Shown: one piece after another, positions 21,719 through 28,866 of the stretch
How positions within the stretch are numbered: the first letter of the stretch is position 1
Layout of the letters: each line of letters starts with the position of its first letter
Origin: a virus
Virus record (IMG/VR): IMGVR_UViG_3300010401_000019
Span: 1 to 41,851 of that record
Strand: one strand, 5' to 3'
DNA length: 41,851 nt
The notes under the pieces: model-generated
Databases searched by the model: none
What the model was told of the DNA's origin: nothing
The model's input: the letters and a program-made list of their open reading frames with translations, nothing else
Program-made: the position numbers and the translations under genes

Positions 21719-22495
21719 TTACTTGAACATGCTGAATAGGCCGCCGCTGACTGGCGCACCGCCAACCGAAGTCGGCCCGAGACTGAATCCATTGCCGCCA
21801 AAGCCGCCAGTCAGCCCTCCTAATCCGCCGACGCCGCCCACTCCACCGAGTGCCAAACTACCGACCCCAAGCAGTGCGCCGAGTTGATTCTGTCCGACGT
21901 TGTAGTTGTTCATTGTTGCCGCGGCGTTCGATGCGCCCTGCCCTGTATAGTTGGCATTCGCTGCAGCGCCTTGTCCTTGGAAGGAAGCGTTGAGAGCATT
22001 CGCGCCACCCGTGGCGGCATTCGCGCCGCCAGCAACCGCATTGGCATTCGCGCCTAGATATGGCTGGAGGCCAGCCAGATAGCTATTATAGGTGCTGTCC
22101 GCCAGTCCGGTGGCATATTTCAACGTGTCGGCATCCGCGTTGCCTGAAGCGAGATTCCCAGCAGCAGCATGAGTACGATCAAGCGCTTGCAACCCGTTGG
22201 TCAGGGCGAAGCCAAAATTTCCATATTGGCCAGAATTGTGGAACGTATCCATGGCATCTTTCAAGCCACTAACACCGTTCGCGCCTGACGCATTACCGTA
22301 GGCCGTAGCACCCGCGCCGGTCGATGCAATCAGCGGATTATAGAGATTGGTGGCCTGCCCGTATCCCGCAGTGATCGCGTTACGCCCCTGTCCATAGCTT
22401 GACGACAGCGCGTCATATCCCTGCTGAAGGCCCTGATTGCGTTGGCGTGCCGCTTCCTCGGCGGTATCGTTTGAAAACAGGTCAAACAGCCCCAT
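21719..22495 (-). CDS. Gly/Ala/Asn-rich ejection-type protein (258 aa)
   Basis: Very rich in Gly, Ala and Asn, with Tyr at intervals: 'QQGYDALSSSYGQGRNAITA', 'LAGLQPYLGANANAVAGGAN' and 'LGGVGGVGGLGGLTGGFGGN'. Similar Y-x-x-L and N-A-x-x-G-Y repeats are seen in P22 gp7/gp14-type and 'DNA transfer protein' families. It ends SGGLFSMFK, and its start overlaps a short upstream gene (TGATG). Confidence 0.65.
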   Translation of the reverse strand: MGLFDLFSNDTAEEAARQRNQGLQQGYDALSSSYGQGRNAITAGYGQATNLYNPLIASTGAGATAYGNASGANGVSGLKDAMDTFHNSGQYGNFGFALTNGLQALDRTHAAAGNLASGNADADTLKYATGLADSTYNSYLAGLQPYLGANANAVAGGANAATGGANALNASFQGQGAAANANYTGQGASNAAATMNNYNVGQNQLGALLGVGSLALGGVGGVGGLGGLTGGFGGNGFSLGPTSVGGAPVSGGLFSMFK

Positions 22496-22689
22496 CAGTT
22501 AGCTCCCGGAGTCCAAAGCTTGGTTGTGCTGTTGTAAATCAAGACCTGTCCGTTCGTCGGCGCAGTCGTCGAGACATCAGGTAACTGCGCTAGCTTCTGA
22601 TGAAATTGAAACCACTCGTACCAAGTCTGATTCATGGTGCCGGTTTTTGGATCAACGACAGGAACATCTTTGCCGGGAAAAGCTGCCAT
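22495..22689 (-). CDS. small tail-cluster protein (64 aa)
   Basis: 'MAAFPGKDVPVVDPKTGTMN' then 'QTWYEWFQFHQKLAQLPDV' and a beta-like end 'GQVLIYNSTTKLWTPG'. Short proteins with this F-P-G-K-x-x-P-x-V-D-P start recur after the gp10-like gene in rhizobial phages. Role unknown; it is flanked by ATGA/TGATG overlaps. Confidence 0.65.
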   Translation of the reverse strand: MAAFPGKDVPVVDPKTGTMNQTWYEWFQFHQKLAQLPDVSTTAPTNGQVLIYNSTTKLWTPGAN

Positions 22690-24134
22690 TAATTCCGCCT
22701 GATCTGCATCGACTGCGTTGCGCCGAGAAATCCGACATACACTGCGTCACTGACCTTCAATCTCCAGCGCCGCCCCTGCACGCCTGTCATTCCTGTCCTG
22801 AGAACTGTGATACGTTGCGGCGTTGCCTGAGCACCGAGAGCGCGAACCAATTCATTGCTCCAGTTAATTCCACCATCGTCCGACCATGAAATCCCAACGC
22901 TCGGAGTTGTCTGTGTTGGATCCACGCCAGTTGCCTGCCCGACGCCAACCACGAAGTTGAAATCCGCTCTGCCGACTTTCGTCCTGTTCGGAAAGCCTAC
23001 GACGGGCCCGCTATCGAGCTGGAACTGCAGCGGGTTGGTCACCTCGCCGTAGTTCGTCGGATCGACATAGAGAAGCTGGCCGGCCTGCGTGTCGCCCGTG
23101 ATCCACTTGCCAAACGCGAAATGTCCGCTGACCGCGCGCGTCCGAACCTGCAGATAGCTCGAACACTCATTCCACTTCTGTGAGCCGATATCAAATTCCC
23201 ATGTGAAGGTCGAGCACGTCAGTCGCCATTTGGGATGACCGCCAGAGATGTATACCGATGCTTCAAGCTCGGTCTTGTTCGCGACCTTCGCGATCAGCCG
23301 GTCTAGATCAGGCGGAGATATCTTCTGCGGGTTCGGCGTGCCATTGTGCAGCACGACCGAGTTATCATCCGCAGCCCAAATCAGCGCAGACCCGAACCCA
23401 TCCTCATGTCCAGCCACAGCGTAAGGGCTCATCAAACCGCGTTGGATCACATAGGAGCGCGTGAAGGGAAAGCCTGTGGGTTGCGCTGTGTTCGAATAGA
23501 CCGCGCCGAACGTCGGTCCCCAGACGTAGTATTGACCGTTGAAGGCTAGCCCGCGGGTGAGGCCTCCCGGCTTAGCCTGCTCTTTTGTCTTGTCCGTTGT
23601 GGCGATCGTGACATCGTTCAAGCCCGATGCTTGGATCGTGCCATCGCCATAGGTGAAGATGAAAAACCCATCCATGAACCCGACGCTGTTCGGCGTACCG
23701 ATATCGGGATCAGCAAACGAGATGACCGTGGTAGAGGATACCGAAAACGCTCCCGTTCCTGGAGCCACGCAAACCAGATCAGGCGTCGGCGTCTTGTTGT
23801 TGCGCGCCCAGAACACCTTCTCCGTTCCATTGAGCGTTCCAGTCAGGGCTGTTTCAGCGCCCGTGGAATCAAAGAACGAGGCCTTGCCGCTCCATGCCGC
23901 ATAGAGGAAATTGTTGACAAGCTGCATGCCGCGGAAGCCGGTATTTGCCGATGTTGCGAACCTCGTCAGGCCCGGATTTTTGCGCCAGACAACCGCGGGT
24001 GGCAGAAGCTTCTTGCTGGCTTCTACATCTTTGCCGAGTGGTTCGGCCGCACAATTTATTAATCTCCCCGCCGACTCCTGAGTACTCGCGCCCGGCGAGC
24101 TGGACAATGGGAAGGGTATACTGACTGTTGTCAT
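22689..24134 (-). CDS. P22 gp10-like packaged-DNA stabilisation / tail hub protein (481 aa)
   Basis: 'MTTVSIPFPLSSSPGAS' followed by 'ESAGRLINCAAEPLGKD' is the start of the gp10 (Phage_stabilise) family: the N-terminus of these hub proteins reads x-R-L-I-N-x-Y/A-A-E. The body has repeated beta-propeller-like strands ('FMDGFFIFTYGDGTIQASGL', 'LIWAADDNSVVLHNGTP'). Length is close to P22 gp10 (472 aa). In P22 gp10 closes the portal-adaptor channel and anchors the tail needle. The start overlaps the stop of the inserted HNH gene. Confidence 0.85.
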   Translation of the reverse strand: MTTVSIPFPLSSSPGASTQESAGRLINCAAEPLGKDVEASKKLLPPAVVWRKNPGLTRFATSANTGFRGMQLVNNFLYAAWSGKASFFDSTGAETALTGTLNGTEKVFWARNNKTPTPDLVCVAPGTGAFSVSSTTVISFADPDIGTPNSVGFMDGFFIFTYGDGTIQASGLNDVTIATTDKTKEQAKPGGLTRGLAFNGQYYVWGPTFGAVYSNTAQPTGFPFTRSYVIQRGLMSPYAVAGHEDGFGSALIWAADDNSVVLHNGTPNPQKISPPDLDRLIAKVANKTELEASVYISGGHPKWRLTCSTFTWEFDIGSQKWNECSSYLQVRTRAVSGHFAFGKWITGDTQAGQLLYVDPTNYGEVTNPLQFQLDSGPVVGFPNRTKVGRADFNFVVGVGQATGVDPTQTTPSVGISWSDDGGINWSNELVRALGAQATPQRITVLRTGMTGVQGRRWRLKVSDAVYVGFLGATQSMQIRRN

Positions 24135-24622
24135 TCAAACCGCGCAAACTCGCCGAAGAGGCGGCTTGCAGCTTCGCAATAAGCGGCATGAGCTTCTTCA
24201 GGAGTTGGAAAGTATCCGATTGTCTTATGGACACCCTGGAAGCCTATCTGCGCTACCCACCTCTTGGTCTGCCTATACCAGGAAACTCCCTTGAAGCCGC
24301 TCTTGTTGTCGATCCTCTTTCCCGCATTCGCTTTGTTTTGGCTATTAGTAGCCAGCCTCAAATTACCCCACGCATTGTTTCCTCGATCATAATCTCGGTG
24401 ATCAATGCGTTCAGTTGGCCACTCTCCTGTCATAAGAAGCCAAGCAAGCTGATGACCCTTGTATCTGCCCCCGCAAATCCTAATCAGAACGTAGCCATCA
24501 CAATCTGCGCCAGCTATCGACCCGCGAGGCGTGTTATTCGCGGGCGAAACTTTCCAAATAAAACCCCCCGTGAGGGGGTTATAATCGAGCAATTCGCGGA
24601 CACGTTCGGCAGTAGGTTTCAT
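24131..24622 (-). CDS. HNH homing endonuclease with AP2 domain, inserted between tail genes
   Basis: 163 aa. It begins MKPTAERVRELLDYNPLTGG then 'FIWKVSPANNTPRGSIAG', the N-terminal motif of HNH_3 homing enzymes. 'HQLAWLLMTGEWPTERIDHR' and 'NNAWGNLRLATNSQNKAN' give the H...D-H-x-N-x-x-x-N core. The C-terminal 'KSGFKGVSWYRQTKRWVAQI' is an AP2-type DNA-binding domain. It sits between the gp4-like and gp10-like genes with TGATG and ATGA junctions, so it was inserted without breaking coupling. A terminator-like hairpin lies in its first codons. Probably selfish. Confidence 0.88.
   Translation of the reverse strand: MKPTAERVRELLDYNPLTGGFIWKVSPANNTPRGSIAGADCDGYVLIRICGGRYKGHQLAWLLMTGEWPTERIDHRDYDRGNNAWGNLRLATNSQNKANAGKRIDNKSGFKGVSWYRQTKRWVAQIGFQGVHKTIGYFPTPEEAHAAYCEAASRLFGEFARFE
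24562..24580 (-). terminator. terminator-like hairpin inside the HNH gene
   Basis: On the minus strand AACCCCC, a 5-nt loop, GGGGGTT then TTATTT. It lies 42-60 nt after the HNH start codon, so it may limit expression of the endonuclease and of the downstream hub gene from the same transcript. Confidence 0.5.
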
Positions 24623-24960
24623 CAAAAAAATTCCACGGATTGCGGCCCATAGCCGGGCTGCTGTCTCGCAATTACCCGAATACGGTTGCGGAGCTGCTGT
24701 GCAACCTGTTCGTTGGACTGCGCGCCAAATTCCTCAGCCGCAGCATTCGCGACCAGCTTGCAGAATGTCACGAATAGCGAGTCGTCCAGGTCATCGGGAT
24801 CGCCGATGTAGATCGTCCCATCCGCATTCAATTCCGACACTTCGTCGTCAATGTAGCCGTCGATCGTATCGGCATCTTCAGCGGACGGCGTTTGGCCCAC
24901 GTCTCCCCCGACAAGGATCGCAATCGTCTTGAATTGGATGTCTTGACGGGTTTTGGACAT
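24622..24960 (-). CDS. gp4-like head-to-tail adaptor protein (112 aa)
   Basis: 'MSKTRQDIQFKTIAILVGGD' then 'TIDGYIDDEVSELNADGTIY' and a helical end 'QVAQQLRNRIRVIARQQPGY'. The pattern (I-D-x-x-I-D-x-x-x-x-E-L then C-K-L-x-A-x-x-A-A-E-E-F) resembles small adaptor proteins that bind below the portal in P22-like phages. Gene order, following coat and preceding gp10-like, supports this. A terminator is upstream and a strong SD (GGAAAAGG... GGTCC) precedes the ATG. Confidence 0.65.
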   Translation of the reverse strand: MSKTRQDIQFKTIAILVGGDVGQTPSAEDADTIDGYIDDEVSELNADGTIYIGDPDDLDDSLFVTFCKLVANAAAEEFGAQSNEQVAQQLRNRIRVIARQQPGYGPQSVEFF

Positions 24961-24978
24961 CGGACCTCACAAAGGAAA

Positions 24979-25000
24979 AGGGGCGGCCGAAACCGCCCCT
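24979..25000 (-). terminator. rho-independent terminator between coat-cluster and adaptor genes
   Basis: AGGGGCGG, a 6-nt loop, CCGCCCCT then TTTTCC on the minus strand. An 8-bp GC-rich stem with U-run lies in the 48-nt gap between the 140-aa gene and the gp4-like gene. Would reduce tail-gene transcription relative to coat. Confidence 0.8.
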
Positions 25001-25008
25001 CTCAAGTT

Positions 25009-25431
25009 TCAGACTGCCGGGGAGGGCGTCGGCAGCGGTGCGGGAGCCGGCTTGGTGTCGGGCTGCGAGGTGGTCGCAGCCTTGACGGCAGGCTTCTCTT
25101 CCTTGGTGATGGCCTCGTGGACCGCCTTGGCTTCCTTGGCCTTCTCGGCCGCTTCCTTGGCAGCCTGCTCGGCTTCAGCAGCGGCTTTCGCCGCCGCTGC
25201 CTTGTCCAGGTTCGAGGGGCGTCCGCGCTTCACCGGAGGCTTCACCGTATCCGGCGCATCCTTGCCCATGGCAAAATCGAAGTACGGATTGCCCTGGAGC
25301 TTGTTGAACAGATGCGGGTTATCGTGGTCGTTGATCTCTTGCGACTTGCCGTCGAAGAACGTCAGTCCGCCCATTTCAACAACCTTGCTGTCGCCGATCG
25401 GGGCGACATAGGTCACAGTTGCAGTTTTCAT
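25009..25431 (-). CDS. virion-cluster protein with Ala/Lys-rich coiled coil and Pro tail (140 aa)
   Basis: The N-terminal 60 residues ('TVTYVAPIGDSKVVEMGGLT') form a small beta domain resembling short phage head or head-tail linker proteins. 'RGRPSNLDKAAAAKAAAEAE' begins a coiled coil, and the C-terminus is Pro/Ala-rich ('TKPAPAPLPTPSPAV'). Position after the decoration-like gene suggests a virion component. Possibly a head-completion or fibre-linker protein. Confidence 0.6.
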   Translation of the reverse strand: MKTATVTYVAPIGDSKVVEMGGLTFFDGKSQEINDHDNPHLFNKLQGNPYFDFAMGKDAPDTVKPPVKRGRPSNLDKAAAAKAAAEAEQAAKEAAEKAKEAKAVHEAITKEEKPAVKAATTSQPDTKPAPAPLPTPSPAV

Positions 25432-25441
25432 GTCATTTCTC

Positions 25442-25870
25442 CTATTGGGCCATGAAGCCTTCGAGATACACCTTCATCGTTCCGGCCACGGAGGCCGCAC
25501 CCTGAAGCGTGCAGGTGATGAGGATTTCCGTGTCAACCGTGTACAGGAAGTACAGGTTGGTACCGTCAACCGGCGTGGTGAATGCCGTCTTGGTCGCGCC
25601 GGCCTGACCACCCGTATCGGACGACAGGAAGCGAGTACCCAAGACCGCGTCACCAACGCTGAGCAGAAGCGCCGCGCCAGAGTCCATGTCGGTCATGACG
25701 AAGTAACCGCCCGTCACGGTGAAGCCGGCCGGCACCTTGAAGGCGCCCACCGTATTGCCCGTCACGAGATCGGCCGCCGTCAACGCGACGGTTCGGCCGA
25801 TGACCTTCTTGGTGCCCATAAAGCCCATCGGGCCGACTTGAGGCTGCCCCCAATCCTTACGATAAGTCAT
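25442..25870 (-). CDS. head decoration- or fibre-like protein (142 aa)
   Basis: 'MTYRKDWGQPQVGPMGFMGT' then beta-rich strands ('FKVPAGFTVTGGYFVMTDMD', 'TNLYFLYTVDTEILITCTLQ') and a final 'GTMKVYLEGFMAQ'. Placement next to the coat gene and the beta-barrel-like pattern suit a capsid decoration or vertex protein. SD AAGGAG precedes the ATG. Confidence 0.62.
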   Translation of the reverse strand: MTYRKDWGQPQVGPMGFMGTKKVIGRTVALTAADLVTGNTVGAFKVPAGFTVTGGYFVMTDMDSGAALLLSVGDAVLGTRFLSSDTGGQAGATKTAFTTPVDGTNLYFLYTVDTEILITCTLQGAASVAGTMKVYLEGFMAQ

Positions 25871-25891
25871 GTTTCATTCTCCTTGATTGGG

Positions 25892-27088
25892 TTAGGCGTT
25901 CGCGACGCCAGAGACGAAGCCTGTCACCATGCCCCAGTCGACAAGCGTGTTGCTGGAGTCATTGATCGAGGCCTTGGCGACCTTGCCCACGCCGTACTGG
26001 GCTTCGATGCCCATGCCCGTGATAAAATCATAATCCCCGTCTTCAAGCTGGGTCGGACGCGGCATCTGGCCCATGGCATAGGCAAGCGCGCCTTGGCCAC
26101 AGAGGAACACGGGCTCAACCGCGATCGAGCCGGCGCCGACACCCGACAGGAGCAGGCGCTGGGTGATCTCAGGAATTTCCAGATAGATCACACCGTCGAA
26201 GATCAGACCGCCGCCGTGGAAGATCGGATTGGTCTTGGTCGGATCGGCACCCTCACGTTCGCGGGCATCGCGGTTCGCCTGGAACATGACGGGATCGGCT
26301 TTCAGATCGCGCATCGCACGCGAGCCGAGGAAGCAAACGTACCATTCCTGGTCTGTGCTCTTCATCTGGAACGGCGTGATCTTGGGAAGGCCATTGTAGG
26401 TGCCAGGGTTCGACGCGCTAACGCCGGTCTGCTGGGCGACGCTCTTCATCAGAGAGCCGACCGCGGCCGTCATCTTGTCGTTGGTGGAGTCGACGTTGGC
26501 CACTGCAGTTGCGAACGTCGCGCTATAGTTCGCAATCACGGAGCCGAACACGACGCGATCGACGTTCGCAGCCGTCCAGGCATTCTTCTGGGCAGTCGTG
26601 GCAGCCGACCATTTGACGCCGTTGACACGGTTGCCGCCGCCGGTTGCCGTCAGACGGCCAGCTTGGACCGCCGCGGTCGGGATCGACAACAGGCTGTCCA
26701 CGATGTCATCGCGAACAATGCGCCGCGCCCAGCCGCCGAGCAGCGAACGTGCCGTCGAGCGGATGTTGAAGCTCGATTCCTTGTTGACCGCCCGGTTGTT
26801 GGCCACAGCGTTACGAGCCCAGTCCGCCCAGACCGGAAAGCCGTAGCTGTCGAGCTGTTCCTCATTGCCTCGCAGGAGGCCAGCGCCGACACCTGAGCCG
26901 GTGAGCTGAGTGACGAGCGGGATATTGATCTCTTTGCCGTCGCCGGTGAGATCGGACATGCGCACGATAACGGAAGTCGAGTCCGGCCCCATGAAAGGGT
27001 CGAAACGTGATTTGCGGAGGAAATCAACGGCCGCAGTCCTGCGGAATTTGATGATTTCGTTGTTAACATGATTGGAAGTGAGGGCCAT
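25892..27088 (-). CDS. major capsid (coat) protein, N4-gp56/DUF4043-like
   Basis: 398 aa. 'NHVNNEIIKFRRTAAVDFLR' then 'PFMGPDSTSVIVRMSDLTGD' and 'EINIPLVTQLTGSGVGAGLL' is the opening of the N4gp56/DUF4043 capsid family (HK97 fold). 'TDQEWYVCFLGSRAMRDLKA' and 'GDYDFITGMGIEAQYGVGKV' are later conserved segments. It follows the scaffold gene, as in P22. A terminator precedes it and an AAGGAGATG SD is present, so it may have its own strong promoter in the gap 27089-27135. Confidence 0.88.
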   Translation of the reverse strand: MALTSNHVNNEIIKFRRTAAVDFLRKSRFDPFMGPDSTSVIVRMSDLTGDGKEINIPLVTQLTGSGVGAGLLRGNEEQLDSYGFPVWADWARNAVANNRAVNKESSFNIRSTARSLLGGWARRIVRDDIVDSLLSIPTAAVQAGRLTATGGGNRVNGVKWSAATTAQKNAWTAANVDRVVFGSVIANYSATFATAVANVDSTNDKMTAAVGSLMKSVAQQTGVSASNPGTYNGLPKITPFQMKSTDQEWYVCFLGSRAMRDLKADPVMFQANRDAREREGADPTKTNPIFHGGGLIFDGVIYLEIPEITQRLLLSGVGAGSIAVEPVFLCGQGALAYAMGQMPRPTQLEDGDYDFITGMGIEAQYGVGKVAKASINDSSNTLVDWGMVTGFVSGVANA

Positions 27089-27135
27089 TTAAGGCATCTC
27101 CTTATGGTTGTCGGCCCTCACCCGCCCAACAAAAA

Positions 27136-27155
27136 ACCCGCCTCTAAGGGCGGGT
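27136..27155 (-). terminator. rho-independent terminator between scaffold and coat
   Basis: Minus strand: ACCCGCC, a 6-nt loop, GGCGGGT then TTTTTG. A 7-bp stem with U-run sits 24 nt after the scaffold stop and 48 nt before the coat ATG. Confidence 0.85.
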
Positions 27156-27179
27156 GGTTTTCATCGGATTGAGGCGAGA

Positions 27180-27998
27180 TCAGCCGGCTATTTCTCGGAA
27201 CAGCTCTCCATCCGAGACATCTGTGTTCTCGGACCTGAGCGCTGCATTTGAACGGCTTGCGCCGCTGAGTGATGGAGGCAGTTCCACACGGGGACGGCCA
27301 TTGGTCTGTTGAGGTTGAGCATCAGTGCGCCAAGCTTCCATCGCCGCCTTTCGAAACTCAGGGTCTTTCAGAGCTTCTTCGCGCAGGCGCTGCTTGTAAG
27401 CCGTCAGATCGTTGCCGATCTCAGCCTGGGTCTTTCGCTCACGATGCCATTCTAGAAGCGTCTTGCCGGGATCGCGTGAGCCCTGCATTCGAGCCTTCAG
27501 TGCCGGATCGACGGCCTTCTGAGCGGCTGCATACGCCTCATCGAACTCGGTTTGGTTGGCTTCACGGGCGCGGAGGAGACTGTCCTCGCGACGTTCGTTG
27601 AGCATTTCCTCGCGGAGTTCGTCACGGACAGCTTTGGCGTAGCCTTCTGGATCAAGCAGAGGATCAGGCCGTGCGGGCTTCTCGACCTTGGGCTGCTCGA
27701 TATGTCGCTGCGGAGCCTGACGCGATTGGGCCAATTCGGCCTTCAGGCGCTCATTCTCTTCGGCAACGCGCCGCTTTTCCTCGTTGATCTCCCGAAGTCG
27801 CCATGACGGAACAAGCGGCGCATTGTCGTCGACTGTGGGCTTCTCAGCCTCGGCTGGCGTCTCTGCAATAACTTCCGTTTCAGGCTTTTCGGGCTGCTCA
27901 GCCTCCACCACAGGCGTTTCGGTCGTCTCGACCGGCTCATCCGTCACGGCTTGGTTGAACAGTTCGGCTTCGTCCAGCTCTTGGTTCTCAACAGTCAT
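27180..27998 (-). CDS. scaffolding protein-like (272 aa)
   Basis: Acidic N-terminal third ('EQPEKPETEVIAETPAEAEK'), then a long coiled coil ('LREINEEKRRVAEENERLKA'), a second helical stretch ('DELREEMLNERREDSLLRAR') and a short basic/Ala end. No catalytic motif. This is the usual make-up of internal scaffolds that co-assemble with coat and leave the procapsid. Location immediately upstream of the coat gene supports it. Confidence 0.78.
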   Translation of the reverse strand: MTVENQELDEAELFNQAVTDEPVETTETPVVEAEQPEKPETEVIAETPAEAEKPTVDDNAPLVPSWRLREINEEKRRVAEENERLKAELAQSRQAPQRHIEQPKVEKPARPDPLLDPEGYAKAVRDELREEMLNERREDSLLRAREANQTEFDEAYAAAQKAVDPALKARMQGSRDPGKTLLEWHRERKTQAEIGNDLTAYKQRLREEALKDPEFRKAAMEAWRTDAQPQQTNGRPRVELPPSLSGASRSNAALRSENTDVSDGELFREIAG

Positions 27999-28135
27999 GG
28001 TCTTCCTTCTTCTGCGTTTCGTGCAGCGACGTGATGCCCTCTATCGCTTGGGCTGGCGTGGTAGTCTTTGCCCTTTATCGTGCAGGCGAACGATTGGTGT
28101 GCTATGATTTGCGCTCAACCTTACGGGAGCGGCAA

Positions 28136-28435
28136 ATGAGTGAGATGATAGAGCAGGTAGCTTTGGCTATATTTCGCTCTCGATATTCCGATAGCGAACA
28201 TTTGGCTTACTGGCCTGATCGGCTCGACGAACTGGTAAACGGGCCGCCCTTCGACGCTGAAGGCTATCGCGACATGGCTCGCGCCGCGATCGAGGCGATG
28301 CGGGAGCCTAGCGAAGAGATGACCCTTTGTGGGGCCGAGATAGAGCCATTTCGAGAGACATTTATCGGAAAGACAGCTGCAGCCATCGCTTGGCGATCCA
28401 TGATCGACGCTGTGCTAGGCAAGGTTGATGCCTAA
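28136..28435 (+). CDS. + strand inserted gene in the head cluster (99 aa)
   Basis: 'MSEMIEQVALAIFRSRYSDS' and 'YRDMARAAIEAMREPSEEMT' are helical; the motif M-A-R-A-A-I-E-A-M-R-E-P belongs to a family of short proteins seen repeatedly in rhizobial phages. The ATG has GGGAGCGG upstream, and a TATGAT (28103-28108) could be a -10 box, although no good -35 is found. It opposes all surrounding genes, so it is a moron-like insert with its own promoter. Function unknown. Confidence 0.7.
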   Translation: MSEMIEQVALAIFRSRYSDSEHLAYWPDRLDELVNGPPFDAEGYRDMARAAIEAMREPSEEMTLCGAEIEPFRETFIGKTAAAIAWRSMIDAVLGKVDA

Positions 28436-28437
28436 GC

Positions 28438-28866
28438 TCACTGATAATAGCCCCACACCGTAGTCGTCGCGACGGTCGCGCCGGCACCTAGCGCGGGTCC
28501 CGTCACAACGATCGCCACACCAACCGAGGTTGCCGGCACGCAAGGCAGGAATGCCTCATCAACCGGCCCCGTATTCGGAACCGCCGCGCCTGCCGCAAGC
28601 GTGGGATAACCGAACGACATCGTTCCGCCGACGACGCCTGTCATCGTCACGGAGCCAGCTTGCGCTGCAGTGGCATTCGAGCCTGCGAAGTAGAAACCGC
28701 AGATGACAGCCGTCTTGTTGGCGAGCGCTGGAATTGACGCCGCAACTGCGGCAGTCGTGCCGCTCGCGCTGTTTGTGATCGGAATAGCGCCCGGGGGATA
28801 GCCTGCCTGAGCAAGGGCCGTGCACGACCAAAGCAGCGCGGCGAGAATGACCAAGATACGTTTCAT
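28438..28866 (-). CDS. signal-peptide-bearing virion-cluster protein (142 aa)
   Basis: 'MKRILVILAALLWSCTALAQ' is a Sec-type signal with cleavage after AQA. The mature part is small-residue-rich, with Gly/Ala/Thr/Val and strands ('SVTMTGVVGGTMSFGYPT', 'VGVAIVVTGPALGAGATV'). Sits between portal and scaffold, overlapping the portal stop (ATGA). Reason for export is unknown. It could be a periplasmic or surface protein or a mis-sorted head fibre. Confidence 0.65.
   Translation of the reverse strand: MKRILVILAALLWSCTALAQAGYPPGAIPITNSASGTTAAVAASIPALANKTAVICGFYFAGSNATAAQAGSVTMTGVVGGTMSFGYPTLAAGAAVPNTGPVDEAFLPCVPATSVGVAIVVTGPALGAGATVATTTVWGYYQ

Noticed and set aside
25430-26896. + strand ORF of 488 aa antisense to the coat gene
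   Set aside because: A long frame produced by high GC at codon ends of the coat gene; His/Arg/Ala-rich with no recognisable fold.
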